Positions 24,956 to 33,075 of a DNA stretch of 64,000 nucleotides are shown here, piece by piece. Source of the stretch: CAITWF01 sp038231575 (GTDB lineage Bacteria > Verrucomicrobiota > Verrucomicrobiia > Opitutales > Opitutaceae). The stretch covers positions 1 to 64,000 of the forward strand of contig JBBRLB010000002.1 of assembly GCA_038231575.1 (NCBI GenBank). The letters run 5' to 3'. Under the pieces are notes generated by a model, which ran no database searches, had not been told where the DNA came from, and worked only from the letters and a program-made list of their open reading frames with translations. A program made the position numbers and the translations under genes. Every line of letters starts with the position of its first letter. The first letter of the stretch is position 1.

Positions 24956-25786
24956 TTATTCCGGAGCCAGCGGCACCAGCACGGTGACCTCGGTGAGCGA
25001 GCCGAGCCGCTCGTCGAGTTTCACCTCGCCGGTTTTGAACAGGCCATCGGAGCTGAGATCGAGGCGGGTGATTTCGCCGATGGTGAGGCCGGGGGGGAAC
25101 ACGCCCCCGAGGCCGGAGGTGACGAGGCGTTTCGGCGTCGCGGCGGCGGTGAAGACATCGAGCGGCACAAACTCCACCATGCCCTTCGGCGGAGCGAAGG
25201 TCGGGTTGTTGCCGCCCTGAAAACTGATCGGCCGGGTGTCGCCTTCGACGACGCCGGCGAGCCGGACGTTTTGGCTCGTGAGCAACTCGACGACGGCGGT
25301 GTAGGCATGCACCTCGGTCACGCGGCCGACGACGCCACCGGTGAAAATCACGGGGGCGCCGACGGGGATGTCGAAATTCTTTCCCTTGCGGATCACGATG
25401 CGCTGCCACCAGCCGGAAAAATCGCGGCTCGCGACGCGCGCGTGTTCGGGCCGGTAGTTGGTGAACGCGGGCAGCCGCAGGAGTCCCTCGAGCCGCGTGA
25501 TTTCCTCGCGCAGTTCCGTGTTTTCCTGCGCCGCGACCTCGTAGGCGGACAACACGCCCGAGAGATCGTGCCCGGCGCGGATGAGTTCGTCCTTCGAGTG
25601 CAGGCGCAGCGACCAGTATTGCTGGAGGTCGCGCACGTAGGAGGCGAGGACGGGAGTCGGCGCGGTTAGCTCAAAAAACGTCGCGCGGGCGAAGGTCTTC
25701 AACGCCACCGGCACCACGAGCCACGCGACGACAACGAAGCCGAGCGTGGCAAACGGTTTGGCGGTGGCGAAGCGAGGGAAGGGCAC
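24956..25786 (-). CDS. mreC: Rod shape-determining protein MreC
   Basis: 276 residues. A single N-terminal membrane helix (about 14-34) is followed by a coiled coil (about 65-105, AAQENTELREEITRLEGLL) and the MreC beta-barrel core: VASRDFSGWWQRIVIRKGKN, VGAPVIFTGGVVGRVTEVHAYTA (split) and TSGLGGVFPPGLTIGEI. MreC links the cytoplasmic MreB filament to periplasmic penicillin-binding proteins. Located between mreB and mreD in the standard order. Confidence 0.94.
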   Translation of the reverse strand: MPFPRFATAKPFATLGFVVVAWLVVPVALKTFARATFFELTAPTPVLASYVRDLQQYWSLRLHSKDELIRAGHDLSGVLSAYEVAAQENTELREEITRLEGLLRLPAFTNYRPEHARVASRDFSGWWQRIVIRKGKNFDIPVGAPVIFTGGVVGRVTEVHAYTAVVELLTSQNVRLAGVVEGDTRPISFQGGNNPTFAPPKGMVEFVPLDVFTAAATPKRLVTSGLGGVFPPGLTIGEITRLDLSSDGLFKTGEVKLDERLGSLTEVTVLVPLAPE

Positions 25787-25793
25787 GACAAAT

Positions 25794-25880
25794 GGGACGT
25801 CTGACGTGGGACGTGTGACAAGACAAGCCGCGGTGCAAAAGAGGTGACAGCCGGGGGCTCGTCACCCGTCACATCTCACC
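25794..25880. repeat. Word-like direct and inverted repeats in mreB-mreC spacer
   Basis: The spacer carries repeats of TGACGTGGGACGTGTGAC type (GGGACGT CTGACGT GGGACGT GTGAC at 25794-25819). Complementary GTCACCCGTCACATCTCACC lies at 25861-25880, giving a loose inverted repeat of TGAC/GTCA words. Nothing else is seen in this spacer. Confidence 0.45.
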
Positions 25881-25904
25881 TGGCGCCGAGCGCGCGGCGC
25901 GCGC

Positions 25905-26918
25905 TCACACATTCTGCATCAGCCACGAGAGGTCGTTGAGCACGGCGCCGGTGCCGTTGGCGACAGCGGAGAGGGGGTCGTCGGAAACCGTCACGGGCAG
26001 GCCGGTCTTGTCGCTCAGCAGCCGATCGATGCCGCGGATGAGGGCGCCCCCGCCGGCCATCACGAAGCCGCGGTCGACGAGGTCGGCGGAAAGTTCCGGC
26101 GGGCAGCGCTCGAGCGTCACGCGCACGGCGTCGACGATCGCCGCGATGGTGTCGGCGAGCGCCTCACGGATTTCCTGCGAGGTGACGTGGATCGTTTTCG
26201 GGAGGCCGGCGACGGAGTCGCGGCCCTTGACCTCCATCGTGAGTTCCTCGTCGAGCGGATAGGCGGAACCGACGCGCATCTTGATCTCTTCCGCGGTGCG
26301 CTCACCGATGAGGAGATTGTAGGCGCGCTTCATGTAATTGATGATCGCCATGTCCAGCTCGTCGCCCGCGACGCGGATGGATTTCGAAAACACGATGCCG
26401 TTGAGCGAAATAACGGCGATCTCCGTGGTGCCGCCGCCGATGTCGACGATCATATTGGCGGCGGGTTCGTCGATCGGCAGGCCCACGCCGATCGCGGCGG
26501 CCATCGGCTCGGGGATCGTGATGACATCGCGCGCCCCGGCGTGCATGGCGGATTCTTTCACCGCGCGTTTCTCCACCTCGGTGATGCCCGAGGGAATGGC
26601 GATGACGACGCGGGGCGGGGCGCGGAACGAACTGGCCGAGACCTTGCGAATGAAATAGCGGAGCATCGCCTCCGTGACATCGAAGTCGGCGATCACGCCG
26701 TCCTTCATCGGGCGGATGGCGGTGATGTTGCCGGGCGTGCGGCCCAGCATACGTTTGGCTTCGTCGCCGACCGCGCGGACCTTGCGGGAAACGGTGTCGA
26801 GCGCGACGACGGAGGGCTCGCGCAGGACGATGCCCTTGTCTTTGACGTATACGAGCGTGTTGGCGGTGCCCAGATCGATGCCGATGTCGTTAGAGAAGTA
26901 GCCGAAGATATTGGCCAT
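25905..26918 (-). CDS. mreB: Rod shape-determining protein MreB (bacterial actin)
   Basis: 337 residues, normal length. The actin-fold phosphate loops are seen: NDIGIDLGTANTLVYVKDKG at the N-terminus, IVDIGGGTTEIAVIS (phosphate 2, about 160) and VMAGGGALIRGIDRLL near the C-terminus. MreB forms filaments under the membrane and guides the elongasome. First gene of mreB-mreC-mreD-mrdA. It is divergent from the molybdoenzyme genes across 184 bases, where no clear promoter hexamers stood out. Confidence 0.97.
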   Translation of the reverse strand: MANIFGYFSNDIGIDLGTANTLVYVKDKGIVLREPSVVALDTVSRKVRAVGDEAKRMLGRTPGNITAIRPMKDGVIADFDVTEAMLRYFIRKVSASSFRAPPRVVIAIPSGITEVEKRAVKESAMHAGARDVITIPEPMAAAIGVGLPIDEPAANMIVDIGGGTTEIAVISLNGIVFSKSIRVAGDELDMAIINYMKRAYNLLIGERTAEEIKMRVGSAYPLDEELTMEVKGRDSVAGLPKTIHVTSQEIREALADTIAAIVDAVRVTLERCPPELSADLVDRGFVMAGGGALIRGIDRLLSDKTGLPVTVSDDPLSAVANGTGAVLNDLSWLMQNV

Positions 26919-27102
26919 GATGTCGGATGCGGGGAGAAGGGTGTGGCGGCGTTGCCGCCGACGGAAACGAATCGGTGGCGGTCCGGAGTGTCAACGCGCG
27001 AAATACGCGGCGGCGCCGGAATCGCCTTGCACCCGAATGTTTCGCGGCGGGGTTTGCAATCGCCGCGGACGTGCTCACGCTCCGGCCGATCCACTTCGAC
27101 CC

Positions 27103-27585
27103 ATGAAACTCTCCATCAACGGCAACGCTGTCGAGGTGAGCGCGGCTGCGGACACGCCCCTGCTCTGGGTGCTCCGCGACGAGCTTGGCCTGACGGGCAC
27201 GAAATTTGGCTGCGGCCTCGGCTTGTGTGGCGCCTGCACCGTTCATCTCGACGGCGACGCCGTGCGCTCCTGCCAGACGCCCATCGGCGCGATCGGCGGC
27301 AAGAAAATCACGACGATTGAAGGTCTCGCCACGGGCGGAAAATTGCATGCCGTCCAGCAGGCTTGGATCGAGCAGGACGTGGTGCAGTGCGGCTACTGCC
27401 AGTCGGGACAAATCATGACGACGACGGCGTTGCTCAAGAAGAACGCGCACCCGACCGACGCGCAGATCGACGATGCGCTCGCGGGCAACATCTGCCGCTG
27501 CGGCACCTATGAAAAAATCCGCGCCGGCGTGCATCGCGCCGCCGAGCTCGCCGCCGCGGGCGGCGCGAAGAAAGGAGCGGAGTGA
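27103..27585 (+). CDS. Molybdenum hydroxylase small subunit, (2Fe-2S) protein (IorA-like)
   Basis: 160 residues from the ATG at 27103. Two [2Fe-2S] clusters are predicted. The plant-ferredoxin-type site is KFGCGLGLCGACTVHLDG with the fourth Cys in RSCQTP. The second site is VVQCGYCQSGQIM and GNICRCGTYEKI. This is the electron-transfer subunit of xanthine dehydrogenase family enzymes of the isoquinoline 1-oxidoreductase kind. It ends 2 bases before the large subunit start. The FAD subunit of xanthine dehydrogenases is absent, so electrons probably pass to a cytochrome or other carrier. Confidence 0.94.
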   Translation: MKLSINGNAVEVSAAADTPLLWVLRDELGLTGTKFGCGLGLCGACTVHLDGDAVRSCQTPIGAIGGKKITTIEGLATGGKLHAVQQAWIEQDVVQCGYCQSGQIMTTTALLKKNAHPTDAQIDDALAGNICRCGTYEKIRAGVHRAAELAAAGGAKKGAE

Positions 27586-27587
27586 TC

Positions 27588-29738
27588 ATGAACATGCCCT
27601 CTTCGACTCCGACGAATGAACTTTCCCGGCGCGCGTTTTTGAAAACGGCGGCGGTGGCGGGCGGCGGCCTGGTGATCGCGATGAAGCTGACGCCGAAACT
27701 CTTCGCGGCGGAGGTGCCCGCGGAGTTTGCGCCCAACGCGTTTCTCCGCATCGCGCCAGACGGCGCGATCACGATTCTCTCGAAGCACTCGGAGATGGGC
27801 CAGGGCGCCTACACGTCGATGGCGATGTGCGTCGGGGAAGAACTCGGCGCGGACTGGACCAAAATCTCCGTCGAAGCCGCGCCCACTGCGCCCGCCTATG
27901 CGCACACCGCGTATGGGATGCAGATGACCGGGGGCAGCACCAGCACGTGGGAGGCGTATGAGCAGATGCGCAAGGCCGGCGCCACCGCCCGGGCGCTGCT
28001 CGTGCAGGCGGCCGCGCAAAAATGGGGCGTGGACGCCGCGGCGTTGCGCACCGAAAACAGCACGGTGATTGCGCCCGATGGACGACGCGCGAGCTACGGG
28101 GAACTCGCCCGTGCGGCGGCGATGCTGCCCGCGCCGGCCGACGTGAAGTTGAAAGACGCGTCGCAGTTCACGCTGATCGGCCAGCCGACGAAGCGCATCG
28201 AGTCGCTCGAGAAGGTGACCGGTCGCGGAATCTTCGGCCTTGATGTGAAAGTCCCGGGCGCGCTGACGGCGCTCGTGGCGCGTCCGCCGGTGTTTGGCGG
28301 GAAGGTGAAAAGTTTTGACGCGACCGCGGCGAAAAAAATCAAAGGCGTGAAATATGTCGTGGCCGTGCCGAGCGGCGTGGCGGTGGTGGCCGAGGGCGTG
28401 TGGGCGGCGAAGCAAGGCCGCGAGGCGCTCACGATCGAGTGGGACAACGGTGCGCTCGCGACGCTCGACAGTGCGAAGCAGCGGGAGAATTTCGTCGCGC
28501 TGGCCGCCCAAAAAGGCGCCAACGCGCGCAAGGACGGCGACGCGGCGGCGGCGTTTGCCAGCGCCGCGACGAAGATCGAAGGCACCTTCGATCTGCCTTA
28601 TCTCGCGCATGCCGCGATGGAGCCGGTGAACGCCACGGCGCACGTGCGCGCGGACGGCGTGGAGATTTGGGCGCCGACGCAATTCCAAGGCGTCGACGCG
28701 CTCAACGCGGCGCGCGTCGCGGGCGTGACGCCCGACAAGGTCACGTTGCACACCACGCTGCTCGGCGGCGGTTTCGGCCGGAAGGCGAACCCGGCGTCGG
28801 ACTTCATCGTGGAGGCCGTCGAAGTTTCCAAGGCCGTCAACGCGCCCGTGCGCGTCGTCTGGCTGCGCGAGGACGACATGCGCGGCGGCTATTATCGTCC
28901 GCGCACGGTGGTGACGGCGAAGCTGGGCCTCGACGCGGGCGGCAAGCTCGTGAGCTGGGAAAACCAGATCGTCAACCAGTCGATCATCAAGGGCACGCCG
29001 TTCGAGCCGATGATGATCAAGGATGGCGTGGACTCGACGCAGGTCGAGGGGCTGGCGGACGTGCCTTACGCGGTGCCGAATGTGCGGGTCGACTACCACA
29101 TGGCGCCCGCGGGCGTGCCGGTGCTCTGGTGGCGATCGGTGGGGCATTCGTTCACCGCGTTCGTGAAGGAAACGTTGATCGATGACGCCGCGCACGCCGC
29201 GAAGCGCGATCCGATCGACTATCGGATCGCGTTGCTCGCCGCGCATCCGCGGCAGGTGGCGATTTTGAAATTGCTGAAGGAGAAATCGAACTGGGGTCGC
29301 GCGCCGAAAGGGCGTTTCCAGGGCGTCGCGATTCAGGAATCCTTCGGCTCGATCGTCGGACAGGTGGCCGAGATTTCTGTCGGCGCCGGCGGTGCGCTCA
29401 CGGTGCACAAAGTCACCGCGGTCGTCGACTGTGGCCTGGCGGTGAATCCGGCGGGCGTGCGTGCGCAGGTGATGTCCGCGGTCGTTTACGGTTTGTCGGC
29501 GGCGCTCTACGGCCAAATCACGTTCAAGAACGGGCAGGTCGAGCAATCGAATTTTCACGACTATGCCGTGCTACGCCTGCCTGAAGCGCCGGTGGTCGAG
29601 ACGCACATCATCAACAGCGGCGAGAAAATGGGCGGCGTCGGCGAACCCGGCACGCCGCCGATTGCGCCGGCCGTCGGCAACGCGATCTTTGCGGCGACGG
29701 GCCAGCGGCTGCGTTCGCTGCCGTTCAAGCTGGCGTGA
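27588..29738 (+). CDS. Molybdenum hydroxylase large subunit, Tat-exported (IorB-like)
   Basis: 716 residues. Start taken at the ATG 27588, ten bases after an AGGAG; a GTG at 27582 is less likely. A Tat signal is plain: SRRAFLKTAAVAGGGLVIAM. The molybdopterin-cytosine-dinucleotide binding body has HSEMGQGAYTSMAMCVGEEL, TTLLGGGFGRKANPASDF and WWRSVGHSFTAFVKE, and the catalytic Glu is in MGGVGEPGTPPIAPAVGNAI. The enzyme hydroxylates an aldehyde or N-heterocycle in the periplasm. The Tat signal on the large subunit would carry both subunits out after cofactor insertion; tatA lies 2.5 kb away. No XdhC-type maturation gene is in the window. Confidence 0.93.
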   Translation: MNMPSSTPTNELSRRAFLKTAAVAGGGLVIAMKLTPKLFAAEVPAEFAPNAFLRIAPDGAITILSKHSEMGQGAYTSMAMCVGEELGADWTKISVEAAPTAPAYAHTAYGMQMTGGSTSTWEAYEQMRKAGATARALLVQAAAQKWGVDAAALRTENSTVIAPDGRRASYGELARAAAMLPAPADVKLKDASQFTLIGQPTKRIESLEKVTGRGIFGLDVKVPGALTALVARPPVFGGKVKSFDATAAKKIKGVKYVVAVPSGVAVVAEGVWAAKQGREALTIEWDNGALATLDSAKQRENFVALAAQKGANARKDGDAAAAFASAATKIEGTFDLPYLAHAAMEPVNATAHVRADGVEIWAPTQFQGVDALNAARVAGVTPDKVTLHTTLLGGGFGRKANPASDFIVEAVEVSKAVNAPVRVVWLREDDMRGGYYRPRTVVTAKLGLDAGGKLVSWENQIVNQSIIKGTPFEPMMIKDGVDSTQVEGLADVPYAVPNVRVDYHMAPAGVPVLWWRSVGHSFTAFVKETLIDDAAHAAKRDPIDYRIALLAAHPRQVAILKLLKEKSNWGRAPKGRFQGVAIQESFGSIVGQVAEISVGAGGALTVHKVTAVVDCGLAVNPAGVRAQVMSAVVYGLSAALYGQITFKNGQVEQSNFHDYAVLRLPEAPVVETHIINSGEKMGGVGEPGTPPIAPAVGNAIFAATGQRLRSLPFKLA

Positions 29739-29916
29739 TTTTCTTTGTCCTTCTGCGCCCCGCGAGGTTTTCGAGCGCAGCGACAGGTTGGAGCAGGGAC
29801 GCGGATGAAAACGTCACGTGAGCGCATGCGGGGATTCCGCGCGGCGTTCAGCGTGACCAAAGGGTGGGCTTGACGCTTCGCGCACTTCGCCGCGTTTTCG
29901 TGGGGAACGCGGACGC

Positions 29917-32232
29917 ATGCACGGACTTCATTTCATTCAAGATCTCGCAGTGGTTCTGGTCGTGGCGGGCGTGGTGGGTTGGCTGTGCCAGCGGATCGGG
30001 CTCTCGGTCGTCGTTGGATTTTTGACCGCCGGCATTCTGGTGGGACCGAAGTCGCCGCCGTTTGCGCTCGTGAACGACGCGGGCAGCATCGAGACGCTCG
30101 CGCAGGTGGGCTTGGTGTTCCTGATGTTCGGTATCGGGCTGGGCTTGAGCATCCGGAAGATGCGCCGGCTCGGGCTCGCGTTGATGCTGGCGACGTTCGT
30201 CGGGGCGGTCGCGATGTATTATCTGTCGCGATTGGTGGGCACGGCGATGGGGTGGAGCAGCACGGAGAGTTTGTTTCTCGCGGGCATGCTCATGGTCTCG
30301 TCGTCCGCGATTATCTCGAAGATTCTGCACGAGACCGGGCTGAATCACGAACGATCGGGGCAGCTCGCGATGGGCGTCGCGGTGCTGGAGGACGTCGTCG
30401 CGGTCGTGATGCTGACCCTGCTCACGTCGCTCGTGCAGATCGGCACGGGCGAAGGGGCGGGGCTGGTGCAAACGCTGCTGCTGCTCGGGGCGTTCGTGGC
30501 GCTGGCAGGCGTGGTGGGATTGCTGTTGGTGCCATGGCTGCTGAAGCGGATGAGCGTGGCGGCGGACGAGGAACTGCAGACGCTCGGGATCGCCGCGATG
30601 TTGTTTGGGCTCGCCGTCGTCGCGCAAGGCGCCGGCTACTCCCTCGCGCTCGGGGCGTTTTTGTTCGGCACGATCGTGGCGGAGACGCCGCACCGGCATC
30701 AGGTGGAGCGGATTTTCGAGGGCATGCGTGACGTGTTCAGCGCGGTGTTCTTCGTGGCGATCGGCATGCAGATCGATGTGCGCGAACTGTGGCACTCCGG
30801 TGGGCTCATTGCGGGGGTGGCGGCGTTCACGCTGGTGGCGCGGCCGCTGGCGGTCACCAGCGGGCTGACCTTGATCGGCACGCCGTTGAAGGACGCGTTG
30901 CGCACCGGGCTGACGGCGACGCCGATCGGCGAATTTTCTTTCATCATCGCGCAGTTCGGCGTGGCGAAGGCAGTCGTGCGCCCGGAATTTTACCCGCTGG
31001 CCGTCGGCGTGTCACTGGTGACGACGCTGATCGCGCCGTTCCTGATTCGCCGTTCGGAGAAAATCGCGGAGGCGGCGCTCGCGAAACAGCCGGAGTGGTT
31101 GCGGCTGTGGATTTCTGCCTATCACGGCTGGCTCGAGCAACTCCAGGTGCGCTCGAAACGAAATCTGTTGTGGCAATTGAGCCGGAAACGCATCGCGCAG
31201 GTGAGCGTCGGCATTCTCTTCGTCACGGGCGTGATCGTGTTTTCGGGGCAACTCTTCGCCCTCGCCGAAGGGTGGTTGGGCCGCGACTGGCTGTTTCCCC
31301 ACGGACTCGAGATCCTCTTTTGGGTGGTGCTGGTCGTCGCGACGCTGGCGCCGCTCATGGCGATTTGGCGGAATTTCTCGGCGATGGCGATGCTCTACGC
31401 CGAGGTGCTGACGAAAGGTCGGGCGGACGCGAAACGCCTTCGGCCGATCGTCGAGACCGTGCTCAAGATCGCGGTGGGGGGCGGGATGTTTCTGTGGCTG
31501 GTCGCAATTCTCCCGACGGAGGAGACGACCCGGTGGTGGCTGTTCGTCAGCGGATTTATTGCGGCGGTCGCGCTCTTTGTCCTGCGGCGGAAACTGATTT
31601 TCTGGCACAGCGAGCTGGAGGTGGAGTTGCTCAGTGTGATCGAAACGGGCGACCAGAAAATGACCGCGACGACGGCGCCGTGGCTGCAGCCGCACGGGGA
31701 ATGGAATCTCCACATGATCGATTGCACGCTGCCGGACCTGGCGGACTGCCAGGGTAAAAAGATTTCGGAGCTCGCGCTGCGCTCACGGTTTGGTTGTTCG
31801 GTCGTGGGCATCGAGCGGCAGGGTTTCATGATCCCGCTGCCGCCGCCGGACGCGGTGCTTTATCCGCGCGACAAAGTCTTGCTCATGGGCACGACCGATC
31901 AAGTGCGGGAGGGAAGGGCGTTTCTCGGCGGCGTCTCGATCGCGGTGGCGACGGACTCCTTGTTTGAGGAAGTGCGGATGGAGGCGTTGACGGTGCCGTC
32001 TTGGAGCCGCGCGGCGGGGCGGACGCTCGCGGATCTTTCCCCGGCCCGGGATCACGGGGTGCAGATCGCGGGCATTCATCGCGGCGGCGTGCGCATCCTG
32101 AATCCGAGTGCCGGGGAGCACCTCCGGCCGCATGACGAAGTGCTGGCCCTCGGTGCGCCGGCGCAGATCGCGGAGTTCAAGGAGTGGTTGCGGGCGCGAA
32201 AAGACGAGATGCCCGACGCGGCGGCGGATTGA
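29917..32232 (+). CDS. Kef-type monovalent cation:proton antiporter (CPA2) with two TrkA-C domains
   Basis: 771 residues. The N-terminal half has the CPA2 exchanger fold with about 12 membrane helices, including the family helices VVVGFLTAGILVGP, LAQVGLVFLMFGIGLGLS and MGVAVLEDVVAVVMLTLL (conserved acidic pair). A second hydrophobic group of helices follows (about 430-560). The C-terminus carries two TrkA-C/RCK_C-like domains (about 590-665 and 685-760) with no full TrkA-N domain between. It exchanges K+ or Na+ for protons. TrkA-C domains of some antiporters bind c-di-AMP, which is notable given the diadenylate cyclase at 44.1 kb. Confidence 0.9.
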   Translation: MHGLHFIQDLAVVLVVAGVVGWLCQRIGLSVVVGFLTAGILVGPKSPPFALVNDAGSIETLAQVGLVFLMFGIGLGLSIRKMRRLGLALMLATFVGAVAMYYLSRLVGTAMGWSSTESLFLAGMLMVSSSAIISKILHETGLNHERSGQLAMGVAVLEDVVAVVMLTLLTSLVQIGTGEGAGLVQTLLLLGAFVALAGVVGLLLVPWLLKRMSVAADEELQTLGIAAMLFGLAVVAQGAGYSLALGAFLFGTIVAETPHRHQVERIFEGMRDVFSAVFFVAIGMQIDVRELWHSGGLIAGVAAFTLVARPLAVTSGLTLIGTPLKDALRTGLTATPIGEFSFIIAQFGVAKAVVRPEFYPLAVGVSLVTTLIAPFLIRRSEKIAEAALAKQPEWLRLWISAYHGWLEQLQVRSKRNLLWQLSRKRIAQVSVGILFVTGVIVFSGQLFALAEGWLGRDWLFPHGLEILFWVVLVVATLAPLMAIWRNFSAMAMLYAEVLTKGRADAKRLRPIVETVLKIAVGGGMFLWLVAILPTEETTRWWLFVSGFIAAVALFVLRRKLIFWHSELEVELLSVIETGDQKMTATTAPWLQPHGEWNLHMIDCTLPDLADCQGKKISELALRSRFGCSVVGIERQGFMIPLPPPDAVLYPRDKVLLMGTTDQVREGRAFLGGVSIAVATDSLFEEVRMEALTVPSWSRAAGRTLADLSPARDHGVQIAGIHRGGVRILNPSAGEHLRPHDEVLALGAPAQIAEFKEWLRARKDEMPDAAAD

Positions 32233-32265
32233 AAAAACAAAAAAGCGCGCCGGTGAAGGCGCGCT
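32232..32265 (-). terminator. Intrinsic terminator of tatA
   Basis: On the minus strand a perfect 8-bp stem (AGCGCGCC/GGCGCGCT, 6-base loop) is followed by TTTTTTGTTTTTT. It lies 27 bases after the tatA stop and abuts the antiporter stop from the other side. Confidence 0.85.
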
Positions 32266-32292
32266 GGGAAATTGTCGGCGAGGCGGTCGGGC

Positions 32293-32529
32293 TCAGTTCG
32301 GGCCGTGGGCCGATTTGGCTTCGTCCGTTTTCTTCGCATCGCTGGTCTTGGACGGTTCGTCCTCTTCCTTGGCGGCCTTCTTAAATTCCTTGATGGATTG
32401 GCCAAGACCTTTGGCGAGCGCGGGAAGTTTGGCGCCGCCGAAAAGGACGAGCAGGATGATCAGGATGACGATCAACTCGGGGGCACCGAGGCCCATGATG
32501 CCGGCGAAGATGGCGGAGAAAGCGGTCAT
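32293..32529 (-). CDS. tatA: Sec-independent protein translocase subunit TatA
   Basis: 78 residues from the ATG at 32529; the longer open frame upstream is not protein-like. It shows the TatA layout: a short N-terminal hydrophobic helix (PELIVILIILLVLFGG), the FGG...LP hinge, an amphipathic helix (GAKLPALAKGLGQSIKEFKK) and a charged tail. TatA forms the pore for folded Tat substrates. No tatB or tatC adjoins. Two Tat-type substrates are in this window (27588 and 58859). It is followed by a good terminator. Confidence 0.93.
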   Translation of the reverse strand: MTAFSAIFAGIMGLGAPELIVILIILLVLFGGAKLPALAKGLGQSIKEFKKAAKEEDEPSKTSDAKKTDEAKSAHGPN

Positions 32530-32584
32530 AGATGAGTGGAAGGTAGGCTGGGTCTTGCGACTGTAAAGCGGGAAAGCGGTTCCG

Positions 32585-32971
32585 TTAGGGCGCGTGAAAC
32601 ACAACTTCGTCGCCCGGCGAGGGTTGGCCGGAAATGATCGTGGTGCCCAGCGTGTGCCCGCGCGCGTAGCGCGAGACCCGGAGCCGTGCCGTTTCGCGCA
32701 GATCAGCCGTGCGTGCGATCAACAGGGCACCGTCGGCGAGCGCGGCGGCGGGGGGCTCGCTCGTGAGGTCGATGAAGGCGAAGCCACGCACGAGATCGAG
32801 GGCAAGGACGCGGCCGACGAGACGGTTGGGGCTAAGCTGGAGCGCGTCGGGCGGGAGCGGCGCATCGGCGCGTGAGGGCAGCGGCGTCGGCGTGAGCGGC
32901 GCGAGGTGGCGGCACGCGCCGGCCAAAAAAATCACCGCCAGCAGCGTGAGCAGTCTGGCGGTGAGAGTCAT
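32585..32971 (-). CDS. Small putative lipoprotein
   Basis: 128 residues, unknown function. A hydrophobic leader ends in LAGAC (Cys about 20), a lipobox. After a Pro-rich stretch come a beta-rich segment LVGRVLALDLVRGFAFIDL and an end segment GHTLGTTIISGQPSPGDEVVF, which together resemble a small barrel fold. It lies 55 bases upstream of tatA on the same strand and may share a transcript. Confidence 0.62.
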   Translation of the reverse strand: MTLTARLLTLLAVIFLAGACRHLAPLTPTPLPSRADAPLPPDALQLSPNRLVGRVLALDLVRGFAFIDLTSEPPAAALADGALLIARTADLRETARLRVSRYARGHTLGTTIISGQPSPGDEVVFHAP

Positions 32972-33075
32972 GCGGGAAGGGCTCGATCTCCGAGTGGGCC
33001 TGGGTTGGCGCAGCCGACTTTGAGAAGACGGTAACGGGAACTCAGGCCGGCGCGGAGAGCCGGCCCGCCGTCGGG

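Noticed and set aside
27507..29558. Long minus-strand open frame opposite the molybdenum hydroxylase large subunit
   Set aside because: Arg/His/Asp-rich shadow with no recognisable motif; the plus strand has clear catalytic motifs.
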